The notes: generated by a model not told the origin, from the sequence alone. A DNA stretch of 15,866 bases from an uncultured Bacteroides sp. (GCF_902491285.1 NZ_CABUHK010000103.1:1-15866), one strand, 5' to 3'. Counted from the stretch's first letter, positions 1 through 8,073 are shown. A program made the numbers and translations.

Positions 1-462
1 GAAGAAGAAGAGGAAAACCATCGAAATAAAAAAGAGATTACCACCAAATTTGACGAAGAACCCGGCCCCACCAATTTCTCTTTCATCGCGGGCAATGTGA
101 AGTTTGTCTGCCTGAATACCAATGCACTGGAATATGATTACTCCGAACCCGTTCCGAATTTCACCTTTATGGAGCAAGAGATAAAAAATAGGCGTGACGA
201 GTTTGAAAAGACCGTGATTAGCATGCATGCGCGTCCCTATACGGACGTGTTCAATGACAATGTAGCCAGAGTGTTTCACCGTTATGTCACCGAATATCCG
301 GGAATACAATTCTGCACGGCCGCCCACACCCATCATCATCGGGATGATGTGATTTTTGACGATGGAATACATTATATCACCAGTGACTGCATGGATTGCC
401 GCAGTTATCTGCTCTTTACCATAACCCCGGAAAAGTACGAATATGAACTGGTTAAATACTAA
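1..462 (+). CDS. Metallophosphoesterase (calcineurin-like), 3' part
   Basis: The reading frame is open from the first base of the window to TAA at 460-462, so the start lies upstream and only about 153 residues are visible. Two signatures support a calcineurin-like phosphoesterase: a HARP motif near 226, matching the family's histidine after a strand, and an AAHTHHH stretch near 316-336, matching the C-terminal GHxH metal-binding motif. The preceding strand GNVKFVCLNTN (near 91-123) fits the core sheet just before these motifs. The N-terminal DxH and GD..D metal motifs lie outside the window. The acidic, lysine-rich stretch at the visible start (five Glu in a row) looks like an insertion or loop. 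The next gene starts inside this one with a 20-base overlap, which suggests translational coupling. The substrate is unknown. The family call is fairly safe; a narrower one is not possible. Confidence 0.8.
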   Translation, partial: EEEEENHRNKKEITTKFDEEPGPTNFSFIAGNVKFVCLNTNALEYDYSEPVPNFTFMEQEIKNRRDEFEKTVISMHARPYTDVFNDNVARVFHRYVTEYPGIQFCTAAHTHHHRDDVIFDDGIHYITSDCMDCRSYLLFTITPEKYEYELVKY

Positions 463-1165
463 ATATATCTTACGGGCAGGAGTGCTGTCAGTACTTCTCC
501 CGCTCCCCGGCCTGATTTCAGCCACTTGCAAGACAGATACTGTCATAGACACATACAAAGCGGAATCCATATTGCCTGCCACGCCCAAAGAAGTGAAACG
601 CACCCGTTACGATAACCGGGTTCACCGCTTCCGCAGAAACTGGGAAAAGATTATCCCTACTCATTCAAAAATACAATATGCCGGAAACATGGGTTTGCTC
701 TCCTTCGGCACAGGGTGGGATTATGGAAAGCGGAATCAATGGGAAACGGATTTATTGGTCGGATTTATTCCGAAATACTCTTCAAAGAAAGCCAAAGTGA
801 CAATGACGCTCAAGCAGAATTATATGCCTTGGAGCATCAACATTGGAAAAGGATTCTCTACGGAACCGCTCACCTGCGGTCTTTATATGAACACGGTATT
901 CGGAGACCAGTTTTGGGTAAATGAACCCGACCGTTATCCAAAAGGTTACTATGGCTTCTCAAACAAAGTACGTTTCCATGTTTTTATGGGGCAACGGCTG
1001 ACTTATGATATTGACCCGCAACGCAGATTTCTAGCTAAGTCTGTGACATTCTTTTATGAAATAAGCACTTGTGACCTTTATCTGATTAGTGCCGTACAAA
1101 ACAGTTACCTACGCCCTCGTGACTATTTGAGCCTGTCCTTCGGATTAAAGTTCCAATGGCTATAA
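443..1165 (+). CDS. Secreted, probably outer-membrane protein of unknown function
   Basis: This encodes 240 residues. The N-terminus has a short basic stretch, then a hydrophobic segment (about residues 11-26) ending in a small-residue site (LISA, then TCKTD), which reads as a signal peptide. The mature part has alternating aromatic and polar strands, for example GLLSFGTGWDYG, WETDLLVGFIP and LTCGLYMNTVFG. It ends in Phe-Gln-Trp-Leu after a predicted strand, as outer-membrane beta-barrels often do. I see no enzymatic motif. The ATG at 443 overlaps the phosphoesterase gene by 20 bases and is the only upstream start that keeps the signal peptide. The overlap implies co-transcription and perhaps a shared role at the envelope. 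I do not recognise the family. A small barrel of 8 to 10 strands is an inference from composition and pattern. Confidence 0.75.
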   Translation: MNWLNTKYILRAGVLSVLLPLPGLISATCKTDTVIDTYKAESILPATPKEVKRTRYDNRVHRFRRNWEKIIPTHSKIQYAGNMGLLSFGTGWDYGKRNQWETDLLVGFIPKYSSKKAKVTMTLKQNYMPWSINIGKGFSTEPLTCGLYMNTVFGDQFWVNEPDRYPKGYYGFSNKVRFHVFMGQRLTYDIDPQRRFLAKSVTFFYEISTCDLYLISAVQNSYLRPRDYLSLSFGLKFQWL

Positions 1166-1185
1166 ATTCAATTTTGAAATCAAAT

Positions 1186-1218
1186 ATTGAATTATGAACT
1201 ACTTTTTTCGTAAGTTTG
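1186..1218 (+). promoter_or_regulatory. Probable promoter of the response-regulator operon
   Basis: TAAGTTTG at 1211-1218 matches the Bacteroides -7 consensus TAnnTTTG. A TTG at 1187-1189 lies 21 bases upstream and can serve as the -33 element. The start would fall near 1222-1225, leaving a leader of only about 15-19 bases before the ATG at 1241. An AT-rich inverted repeat, AATTCAAT (1165-1172) and ATTGAATT (1186-1193), brackets the upstream region and could be an additional site. Confidence 0.6.
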
Positions 1219-1234
1219 CGCTTTACAAACTTAC
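1210..1234. promoter_or_regulatory. Perfect 9-bp inverted repeat over the -7 element (candidate operator)
   Basis: GTAAGTTTG (1210-1218) and CAAACTTAC (1226-1234) are exact reverse complements separated by 7 bases. The left arm contains the whole -7 element and the right arm ends 7 bases before the start codon. Because the predicted transcription start lies inside the spacer, this is more likely a protein-binding site in DNA than an mRNA hairpin. A repressor bound here would block the promoter; autoregulation by the operon's own products is possible but not shown. Confidence 0.5.
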
Positions 1235-1240
1235 ACGAAA

Positions 1241-2584
1241 ATGAGTAAATCAGGAACAATCATCATTGTAGACGACAACAAGGGAGTGCTGACCGCAGTA
1301 CAAATCCTTCTGAAAAACTATTTCTCAAAAGTCGTCACACTCTCCTCTCCCGTCACACTGGCAAGTGCCATACGTGAAGAGAAACCGGAAGTAATATTGC
1401 TGGATATGAATTTCACATCAGGCATTAATACCGGCAATGAAGGTCTGTTCTGGTTGCATGAAATAAAAAAAGTACGCCCGGAACTTCCGGTCGTACTTTT
1501 TACCGCTTACGCGGATATTGAACTGGCTATCCGGGGAATTAAGGAAGGGGCTACCGACTTTATCGTGAAGCCTTGGGATAACCAAAAGTTAGTAGCCACC
1601 CTACAAACGGCAGCCGCATCTACACTTCGCGAGAAGAAGGCGAACATAAAAGAAGAACCTGTTCATCCGGCTATGTATTGGGGGGGAAGCAAAGTGATGC
1701 AGCAACTCCGTATGCTGATTGAAAAGGTTGCCGTCACCGATGCCAATATCCTCATAACCGGTGAGAACGGAACGGGAAAGGAAATGCTGGCACGTGAAAT
1801 TCATTCCCTGTCCAACCGGAAACATAAAGAAATGATTGCCGTTGATATGGGGACTATCACAGAGTCCTTGTTTGAAAGTGAGCTTTTCGGGCATGTAAAA
1901 GGTTCTTTCACGGATGCACACACCGACCGTACAGGCAAATTCGAGTCTGCCGACAAAAGCACCCTGTTTTTGGATGAAATAGGAAACTTGCCTTATCATC
2001 TGCAAGCCAAGCTGCTGACTGCCATCCAACGCCGGAGCATCGTACGTGTAGGGAGCAATGTTCCTGTTCCTATTGATATCCGTCTGATATGCGCTACAAA
2101 CCGGAATCTCCAAGAGATGGTGGGCAAAGGTGAGTTCCGGGAAGATTTACTCTATCGCATCAATACCATTCACGTAGAAATACCACCCTTACGGGAACGG
2201 AAAGAGGATATTATACCACTTGCGGAAAGATTTACCGTACGCTTCTGCAAGCAATACGACAAGGCTCTGATGAAGTTTACGCCTGACGCTAAAGAGAAAC
2301 TGACAGCGCATCCCTGGTATGGTAATATCCGCGAGTTGGAACACGTGATTGAAAAAGCCGTCATCATTAATGACAATCCGTTGATTCCTGCCGAATTGTT
2401 TCAATTATCAATACCACCGCGCACAGGGATTCAGGAGAAAAGTATATCTACGCTCGAAGAGATGGAAATACAGATGATACGGAAAGCCCTGGACGCTTGC
2501 GCAGGAAACCTGTCGGCTGTCGCCAGCCAACTGGGAATAACAAGGCAGACTCTCTATAACAAGATGAAAAAGTTCGGATTATAA
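1241..2584 (+). CDS. Sigma-54-dependent response regulator (NtrC type)
   Basis: This is a 447-residue cytoplasmic transcription activator with the standard three domains. The receiver domain (about 5-125) has acidic pair D11/D12, phosphoacceptor D55 in VILLD, T88 and K110. The AAA+ domain (about 148-385) has Walker A GENGTGK (174-180), Walker B LFLDE (242-246), and the arginine-rich REDLLYR segment (300-306). The Fis-type helix-turn-helix is at 423-443 (LSAVASQLGITRQTLYNKMK). The sigma-54-contact loop reads GSFTDA (221-226) rather than GAFTGA; the key Phe and Thr are kept. The kinase gene starts 11 bases after the stop, so the two form one operon. No intergenic -24/-12 promoter was seen in the window, so its target may lie elsewhere. 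Confidence 0.93.
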   Translation: MSKSGTIIIVDDNKGVLTAVQILLKNYFSKVVTLSSPVTLASAIREEKPEVILLDMNFTSGINTGNEGLFWLHEIKKVRPELPVVLFTAYADIELAIRGIKEGATDFIVKPWDNQKLVATLQTAAASTLREKKANIKEEPVHPAMYWGGSKVMQQLRMLIEKVAVTDANILITGENGTGKEMLAREIHSLSNRKHKEMIAVDMGTITESLFESELFGHVKGSFTDAHTDRTGKFESADKSTLFLDEIGNLPYHLQAKLLTAIQRRSIVRVGSNVPVPIDIRLICATNRNLQEMVGKGEFREDLLYRINTIHVEIPPLRERKEDIIPLAERFTVRFCKQYDKALMKFTPDAKEKLTAHPWYGNIRELEHVIEKAVIINDNPLIPAELFQLSIPPRTGIQEKSISTLEEMEIQMIRKALDACAGNLSAVASQLGITRQTLYNKMKKFGL

Positions 2585-2595
2585 AAAATCAGATT

Positions 2596-3909
2596 ATGAG
2601 AAAGTTTTTCCGGCAACTTAGCTACCGGTATTGGTTCAGAATAGCACTAACCGTCTGTGCCTGTCTGCTGACTGCCTGGTTTGCCTTTCAAAAAGATTTT
2701 ATAGGATTCGGCAGCACTGCAATTCTTCTAATTCTGAGTATCCTATGGCAAATCCGGCTCTATCGCCATCATGTCAAGCAAGTGCTTTTCATGATTGACG
2801 CTTTGGAGAATAATGATAACTCCTTCCGATTTCCCGAAGAAGACGGAACAGCGGAAAGCAGGCAAATTAATGCCGGGCTCAACCGGGTGGGACATATCTT
2901 ATATAATGTAAAGGCAGAAACGGCACAGCAGGAGAAATATTATGAACTGATTCTGGATTTTGTCAGTACCGGACTGTTAGTGCTCAATGACAACGGAGCC
3001 GTGTATCAGAAAAACAAAGAAGCCCTGCGGCTTCTCGGACTGAACATATTTACGCATGTCCGCCAATTAAGTAAGATAGATGCCGTATTGATGGACAAGA
3101 TAGAGAATTGCCGTCCCGGCGACAAGTTGCAGATAACTTTCCACAATGAACGGGGAACGGTCAACCTCTCCATACGTGTTTCAGAAATTAACGTGCACAA
3201 AGAGCATCTGCGCATCCTGGCTCTGAACGACATCAATACCGAACTGGATGAAAAGGAAATCGATTCATGGATTCGTCTGACACGTGTACTCACCCATGAA
3301 ATCATGAACTCGGTAACTCCCATCACCTCACTTTGCGACACTCTCCTTTCCATGTCGGAAGAGAAAGACGAAGAGATATATCATGGATTGCAAACAATCA
3401 GCGCGACCGGAAAAGGCTTGCTTTCTTTTGTAGAATCTTACCGGCAATTCACACGCATACCGACTCCCGAGCCCTCTTTATTTTATGTAAAGGCATTTAT
3501 AGAGAGAATGATCGAACTTGCCCGCCATCAGAACCCATGCGATAATATTTTCTTCCACATGGAAATTTCTCCTGCGGATTTGATAGTACATGCAGACGAG
3601 AACCTGATTTCCCAAGTTGTCATCAACCTCCTGAAGAATGCCATTCAAGCTATCGGCAAACAGCCGGACGGAAGAATTGAAATCCTGGCTTATTGCAATG
3701 ACGCGGAAGAGGTACTGATTGAAATAAAGAATAATGGCCCCGAAATCCCGCCAGAGATAGCCGAACATATATTTATCCCATTCTTTACCACCAAAGAAAG
3801 TGGCAGCGGAATCGGGTTAAGCATCTCGCGCCAGATTATGCGCCTTTCGGGTGGAAGCCTTACGCTACTGCCGGACAAAGAAACCAAGTTTGTTTTAAAA
3901 TTCAAATAA
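2596..3909 (+). CDS. NtrB-like sensor histidine kinase
   Basis: This is a 437-residue inner-membrane sensor and the probable partner of the response regulator just upstream. Two hydrophobic segments (about 14-30 and 38-55) are separated by a very short loop, so there is almost no periplasmic sensing domain. Signal reception is probably cytoplasmic or within the membrane, perhaps via the PAS-like region at about 110-215. The phosphoacceptor is H234 in LTHEIMNSVTP. The ATPase domain has an N box with N344 and N348 (VVINLLKNAIQAI), an F box FIPFFTTK (393-400) and a G2 box GSGIGLSIS (403-411). The G1 box reads NNGPEIP where DNGPGIP is usual, so the adenine-contacting Asp is replaced by Asn. The ligand is unknown. 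Confidence 0.92.
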   Translation: MRKFFRQLSYRYWFRIALTVCACLLTAWFAFQKDFIGFGSTAILLILSILWQIRLYRHHVKQVLFMIDALENNDNSFRFPEEDGTAESRQINAGLNRVGHILYNVKAETAQQEKYYELILDFVSTGLLVLNDNGAVYQKNKEALRLLGLNIFTHVRQLSKIDAVLMDKIENCRPGDKLQITFHNERGTVNLSIRVSEINVHKEHLRILALNDINTELDEKEIDSWIRLTRVLTHEIMNSVTPITSLCDTLLSMSEEKDEEIYHGLQTISATGKGLLSFVESYRQFTRIPTPEPSLFYVKAFIERMIELARHQNPCDNIFFHMEISPADLIVHADENLISQVVINLLKNAIQAIGKQPDGRIEILAYCNDAEEVLIEIKNNGPEIPPEIAEHIFIPFFTTKESGSGIGLSISRQIMRLSGGSLTLLPDKETKFVLKFK

Positions 3910-3945
3910 CAATATCCCAATTATATATAACAATGCCCCAATTAT
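3908..3945 (+). repeat. 21-base tandem near-duplication at the kinase/regulator junction
   Basis: AACAATATCCCAATTAT (3908-3924) recurs as AACAATGCCCCAATTAT (3929-3945), 15 of 17 bases identical, with a 21-base period. The first copy starts within the kinase stop codon and the second runs into the ATG of the next gene. It makes up the whole intergenic space, and no -7 element is visible here. The downstream gene is therefore probably read from the upstream promoter. Confidence 0.6.
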
Positions 3946-4612
3946 GATACCTGCACTTACCAATAATCCGTTATTCCGGGGGATTACTCCTGAAAGACTT
4001 TCCGCCGATTTGGAAGCAATCAGTTTTCACGCCCGTTCTTATAAGAAAGGGGAAATCCTAGCACGCCAGGGAGATGTGTGCAACCGCCTTGTCATCCTGA
4101 CAAAAGGAAGTGTTCGCGGGGAAATGATTGACTATTCGGGACGTCTTGTCAAAGTGGAAGACATAGCCTCTCCAAGAGCCCTAGCCCCTTTGTTCCTGTT
4201 TGGAGAAGAGAACCGTTTTCCGGTGGAAGTGACTGCCAATGAACCGACGGAAGTAATCGAACTTCCAAAATCGAGCGTCCTGAACCTGTTCCGCAAAAAC
4301 GAACAGTTTTTGGAAAATTATATGAACCTCTCCGCCAATTATGCACGCACGTTATCGGATAAGCTCTTCTTTATGTCATTCAAGACAATTCGCCAAAAAC
4401 TGGCTTCCTATCTGCTCCGGCTACATAAGCAACAGCAACAGTTACATATCACCCTCGACCGCTCGCAACAAGAGTTGAGCGATTATTTCGGAGTATCGCG
4501 CCCTTCCCTCGCACGCGAATTGGCGCATATGCAGGAAGACGGCCTGCTTATAGCCGAGCGTAAACACATCACGATTCTTCAAAAAGAATCGCTTATCCGG
4601 CTGATTCAATAA
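3944..4612 (+). CDS. hcpR: Crp/Fnr-family regulator, probable HcpR
   Basis: This encodes 222 residues. The N-terminal cyclic-nucleotide-binding-type beta-barrel (about 10-115) carries the glycine turns of the fold (KKGEILARQGD, TKGSVRGEM). A long dimer helix (about 120-150) follows, then a Crp-type winged helix at about 172-210, with recognition segment QQELSDYFGVSRPSLARELA. The FNR iron-sulphur cysteines are missing, as there is a single Cys (C46). It is therefore not a classical oxygen sensor. HcpR proteins are Crp/Fnr members that control hcp; the one in Porphyromonas gingivalis responds to nitrite and NO and binds haem. The assignment rests on adjacency to hcp and the palindrome in the hcp promoter. 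The start ATG overlaps the 21-base repeat and lies 34 bases past the kinase stop. Confidence 0.85.
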   Translation: MIPALTNNPLFRGITPERLSADLEAISFHARSYKKGEILARQGDVCNRLVILTKGSVRGEMIDYSGRLVKVEDIASPRALAPLFLFGEENRFPVEVTANEPTEVIELPKSSVLNLFRKNEQFLENYMNLSANYARTLSDKLFFMSFKTIRQKLASYLLRLHKQQQQLHITLDRSQQELSDYFGVSRPSLARELAHMQEDGLLIAERKHITILQKESLIRLIQ

Positions 4613-4648
4613 GAAATCCGGAAAAAGAGATAAAAAAAGATTCATCCT

Positions 4649-4664
4649 TGTAACATTAGTTACA
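4649..4664. promoter_or_regulatory. Perfect palindrome, candidate HcpR operator of hcp
   Basis: TGTAACATTAGTTACA has two exact 6-base half-sites (TGTAAC and GTTACA) with a 4-base spacer, the geometry of Crp/Fnr sites. Its centre (4656.5) lies about 42-45 bases upstream of the expected transcription start, the class II activator position. The regulator gene ends 36 bases upstream. The exact half-site sequence for this protein is not something I can verify here. Confidence 0.75.
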
Positions 4665-4686
4665 GAATTACGTTCAACCTTTCCCC

Positions 4687-4694
4687 TACTTTTG
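4687..4694 (+). promoter_or_regulatory. -7 element of the hcp promoter
   Basis: TACTTTTG matches TAnnTTTG exactly. No good TTTG -33 element lies about 20 bases upstream, as expected for a promoter that needs an activator. The predicted leader is about 33-36 bases to the ATG at 4734. Confidence 0.65.
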
Positions 4695-4733
4695 CGTTCA
4701 ATAAACTATAAAACTAATTAAAACGTAAAAGTT

Positions 4734-6365
4734 ATGAGTATGTTCTGTTATCAATGTCAAGAGACTGCAATGGGTACAGGTTGTACCTTGAAAGGAGTAT
4801 GCGGTAAAACATCTGAAGTGGCTAACCTGCAAGACCTGTTGCTCTTCGTAGTACGGGGAATCGCTGTCTACAACGAACATCTGCGCAAGGAAGGACATCC
4901 TTCCGAAGAAGCGGACAAATTTATCTACGATGCCTTATTTATCACTATTACCAACGCCAACTTTGACAAAGAAGCCATCACGCGGAAAATCAAAGAAGGA
5001 CTGAAATTGAAAAAAGAACTCGGCAGCAAGGTAACTCTTGAAAATGCCCCCGACGAATGTCTTTGGGATGGCAGCGAAGACGAATTTGAAGAGAAATCGA
5101 AGACCGTAGGCGTACTTCGTACTCCAAACGAAGATATCCGTTCACTGAAGGAACTGGTACACTACGGACTGAAAGGAATGGCGGCTTACGTGGAGCATGC
5201 CAACAACCTGGGCTTCCAATCACCGGAAATATTCGCCTTTATGCAACACGCATTGGCAGAATTAACCCGTAATGATATTACGGTGGAAGAACTGGTACAA
5301 CTAACCTTGGAAACAGGCAAACATGGCGTATCCGCCATGGCCCAACTGGACAAAGCCAATACAAGCAGCTACGGAAACCCTGAAATCACCGAAGTTAATA
5401 TCGGTGTCCGCAACAATCCGGGCATCCTTATCAGCGGGCATGACCTGAAAGACCTCGAAGAATTGTTGGAACAAACCGAAGGCACGGGAGTAGATGTATA
5501 TACGCATAGCGAAATGCTTCCCGCACATTACTATCCCCAATTGAAGAAATACAAACATCTGGCAGGGAATTATGGTAATGCCTGGTGGAAACAGAAAGAA
5601 GAATTCGAAAGTTTCAACGGCCCTATCCTGTTTACCAGCAACTGTATTGTTCCCCCACGTGCGAACGCTACCTACAAAGACCTTATCTATATCACAGGAG
5701 CCTGTGGTCTGGAAGGTGCACACTATATCCCCGAACGTAAAGACGGAAAGCCCAAAGACTTCTCCGCACTGATTGCCCATGCCAAACAATGCCAACCGCC
5801 CGTAGCGATTGAAAACGGGACACTTGTCGGCGGATTTGCCCATGCACAGGTGACAGCGCTGGCTGATAAGGTAGTAAATGCCGTCAAGAGCGGAGCTATC
5901 CGCAAATTCTTTGTGATGGCAGGATGCGACGGACGTATGAAGAGCCGTGAATATTATACGGAATTTGCCCGAAAGTTACCGAATGACACAGTTATCCTGA
6001 CTGCCGGTTGCGCAAAATACCGGTACAACAAACTGGCTTTGGGCGATATTAATGGTATTCCCCGTGTATTGGATGCCGGACAATGCAACGACAGTTACTC
6101 ACTGGCAGTCATCGCGCTGAAGCTGAAAGAAATTTTCGGTTTGGACGATGTCAACCAACTTCCTATTGTTTATAATATTGCCTGGTATGAGCAGAAAGCT
6201 GTTATCGTATTGTTAGCCCTATTGGCATTGGGAGTGAAGAATATCCACCTCGGCCCTACTCTTCCGGCTTTCCTTTCACCGAATGTAAAGAATGTATTGA
6301 TTGAACAGTTCGGAATCGGCACTATCAGCAGTGTGGACGAAGATATAATGAAGTTCTTGTCGTAA
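4734..6365 (+). CDS. hcp: Hybrid-cluster protein / hydroxylamine reductase (class I)
   Basis: This is a 543-residue cytoplasmic iron-sulphur protein that reduces hydroxylamine to ammonia in vitro. In other bacteria it acts as an NO reductase or S-nitrosylase under nitrosative stress. The N-terminal cysteines follow C-x2-C-x8-C-x5-C (C5, C8, C17, C23), the spacing of class I proteins that carry a [4Fe-4S] cluster. All hybrid-cluster ligands are present: H236, E260, C304, C398, C426, C451, E486 and K488. Each is at a constant offset of 8 from the positions I recall for the Desulfovibrio vulgaris enzyme, so the protein is full length and probably active. No NADH-dependent Hcr reductase gene is adjacent, so the electron donor must come from elsewhere. 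The gene appears to be monocistronic, with its own promoter, operator and terminator. Confidence 0.97.
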   Translation: MSMFCYQCQETAMGTGCTLKGVCGKTSEVANLQDLLLFVVRGIAVYNEHLRKEGHPSEEADKFIYDALFITITNANFDKEAITRKIKEGLKLKKELGSKVTLENAPDECLWDGSEDEFEEKSKTVGVLRTPNEDIRSLKELVHYGLKGMAAYVEHANNLGFQSPEIFAFMQHALAELTRNDITVEELVQLTLETGKHGVSAMAQLDKANTSSYGNPEITEVNIGVRNNPGILISGHDLKDLEELLEQTEGTGVDVYTHSEMLPAHYYPQLKKYKHLAGNYGNAWWKQKEEFESFNGPILFTSNCIVPPRANATYKDLIYITGACGLEGAHYIPERKDGKPKDFSALIAHAKQCQPPVAIENGTLVGGFAHAQVTALADKVVNAVKSGAIRKFFVMAGCDGRMKSREYYTEFARKLPNDTVILTAGCAKYRYNKLALGDINGIPRVLDAGQCNDSYSLAVIALKLKEIFGLDDVNQLPIVYNIAWYEQKAVIVLLALLALGVKNIHLGPTLPAFLSPNVKNVLIEQFGIGTISSVDEDIMKFLS

Positions 6366-6396
6366 ACAAGACTTTCAGTTCTAAACCTTAACAGTT

Positions 6397-6438
6397 CAGG
6401 CTCGAATGATACCATCTGTATGATTCGAGCCTGTTTTT
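6397..6438 (+). terminator. Rho-independent terminator of hcp
   Basis: CAGGCTCGAAT (6397-6407) pairs exactly with ATTCGAGCCTG (6423-6433). Five T follow at 6434-6438. It lies about 30 bases after the hcp stop. Confidence 0.85.
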
Positions 6439-6552
6439 ATATACAGCATAATATGGATAATTGAATGTAGAATGAATCTTTTCAGACAATTTAACTACCT
6501 TTTTTACGAAAAATACATCCAAACAAAGGTTTTATTTGTTGTTAATAATGCG

Positions 6553-6560
6553 TAACTTCG
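6553..6560 (+). promoter_or_regulatory. Possible -7 element of the antiporter gene
   Basis: TAACTTCG differs at one base from TAnnTTTG. It is flanked by TGCG and CGCA (6549-6552 and 6559-6562). The nearest upstream TTTG (6535-6538) is only 14 bases away, short of the usual spacing, so this is a weak call. Confidence 0.35.
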
Positions 6561-6609
6561 CACAGTGAAAACCAATACGACAATTTTATAACTTTATAAT
6601 ATATTGCCT

Positions 6610-8073
6610 ATGATATTTACAGCAGAAAACACCTTACTTATCGGTTCTATCTTACTTTTCGTCAGCATTGTCGTTGGAAAGACCGGATACCGCTTCGGAG
6701 TACCCACCCTATTACTATTCCTTGTAGTGGGAATGATATTCGGAAGCGACGGTCTGGGACTCCAGTTTCATAATGCCAAAGAGGCACAGTTTATCGGTAT
6801 GGTCGCCTTGAGCATCATCCTGTTCTCGGGTGGTATGGATACGAAATTCAGAGAGATAAAGCCCATTTTGGGACCCGGTATAGTGCTTTCCACTGTCGGA
6901 GTTTTGCTTACGGCTCTTTTCACCGGACTCTTTATCTGGTGGCTGTCCGGCATGAGTTGGACAAACATTTATTTACCTATCACCACTTCCCTGCTTTTGG
7001 CCGCCACTATGTCATCTACGGATTCGGCTTCGGTATTCGCCATTCTCCGTTCGCAGAAGATGAACTTAAAACATAATCTTCGTCCTATGCTGGAGCTGGA
7101 AAGCGGAAGTAATGACCCGATGGCGTATATGCTCACCATTGTCCTGATACAATTTATCCAATCGGCAGGCATGGGAGTCGGCGCTATCGCAGTGTCCTTT
7201 CTCATTCAGTTTATTGTAGGTGCCGCTGCCGGATATATCCTCGGCAAACTGGCTATCCGGATGCTGAATAAACTCAATATCGACAACCAGGCGTTATACC
7301 CTATTTTATTATTGGCTTTTGTCTTCTTTACTTTCTCCATCACCGACTTGCTGAAAGGTAACGGATACCTGGCTGTATATATCGCCGGTATAATGGTAGG
7401 AAACAACAAAATCATGCATCGTAAGGAAATCTATACGTTCATGGACGGACTGACCTGGCTGTTCCAAATCATTATGTTCCTTTGCCTGGGATTGCTTGTC
7501 AATCCGCATGAGATGCTGGAAGTGACAGTCGTAGCCTTGCTAATCGGTGTATTTATGATTGTCATCGGTCGTCCGCTAAGTGTATTCCTCTGCTTGCTCC
7601 CGTTCCGGAAAATCACAATGAGATCACGTTTCTTCGTGTCCTGGGTAGGATTGCGCGGAGCGGTTCCTATTATCTTCGCCACCTATCCGGTAGTAGCAGG
7701 AGTCGAAGGCTCGAATATCATCTTCAATATCGTATTCTTCATTACTATCGTTTCACTGGTCATACAGGGCACCACCATCTCTTTCGTAGCACGTTTGCTG
7801 CATCTCTCCGAGCCTTTGGAGAAGACAGGCAACGACTTCGGTGTCGAACTGCCGGAAGAAATAGACTCCGACCTTAGCGACATGACTGTCACCCGGGCAA
7901 TGCTGGAAGAAGCAGATACGCTGAAAGATATGAATCTCCCCAAAGGTACACTGGTAATGATTGTGAAACGTGGAGATGAATTCCTGATTCCCAACGGAAC
8001 ACTGAAATTGCATGAAGGAGATAAACTCCTGCTCATTTCCGAGAAGTCCAGAGAAGAAGAATCAGAATCATAA
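6610..8073 (+). CDS. nhaP2: CPA1-type K+ or Na+/H+ antiporter with RCK C-terminal domain (NhaP2/CvrA-like)
   Basis: This is an inner-membrane cation/proton antiporter of 487 residues. About a dozen hydrophobic segments run from residue 8 to about 395. Core motifs are STDSASVFAIL (D138) and LESGSNDPMAY, with the N168-D169 pair typical of electroneutral CPA1 exchangers. A conserved SWVGLRGAVPI segment is at 344-354. A soluble domain (about 412-478), with TLVMIVKRGDEFLIPNG and a closing GDKLLLIS, is an RCK_C/TrkA_C ligand-binding regulatory domain. That architecture is the NhaP2/CvrA type, which in proteobacteria exports K+. I chose the ATG at 6610. An in-frame TTG at 6604 would add two residues with no benefit. 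The ion is inferred from architecture only. No partner gene is adjacent. Confidence 0.92.
   Translation: MIFTAENTLLIGSILLFVSIVVGKTGYRFGVPTLLLFLVVGMIFGSDGLGLQFHNAKEAQFIGMVALSIILFSGGMDTKFREIKPILGPGIVLSTVGVLLTALFTGLFIWWLSGMSWTNIYLPITTSLLLAATMSSTDSASVFAILRSQKMNLKHNLRPMLELESGSNDPMAYMLTIVLIQFIQSAGMGVGAIAVSFLIQFIVGAAAGYILGKLAIRMLNKLNIDNQALYPILLLAFVFFTFSITDLLKGNGYLAVYIAGIMVGNNKIMHRKEIYTFMDGLTWLFQIIMFLCLGLLVNPHEMLEVTVVALLIGVFMIVIGRPLSVFLCLLPFRKITMRSRFFVSWVGLRGAVPIIFATYPVVAGVEGSNIIFNIVFFITIVSLVIQGTTISFVARLLHLSEPLEKTGNDFGVELPEEIDSDLSDMTVTRAMLEEADTLKDMNLPKGTLVMIVKRGDEFLIPNGTLKLHEGDKLLLISEKSREEESES

Noticed and set aside
1787..1806. TGGCAC sequence suggesting a sigma-54 promoter
   Set aside because: It lies inside the response-regulator coding region and the expected TTGC at -12 is absent. 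A similar TGGCAC at about 9340 is also inside a gene and lacks a proper -12.
5301..5843. A 180-codon frame on the - strand inside hcp
   Set aside because: hcp on the + strand has every metal ligand in place; the antisense translation has no coherent motifs.
6604..6609. TTG start for the antiporter gene
   Set aside because: It would add only two residues ahead of a good ATG at 6610, whose product begins like other family members.
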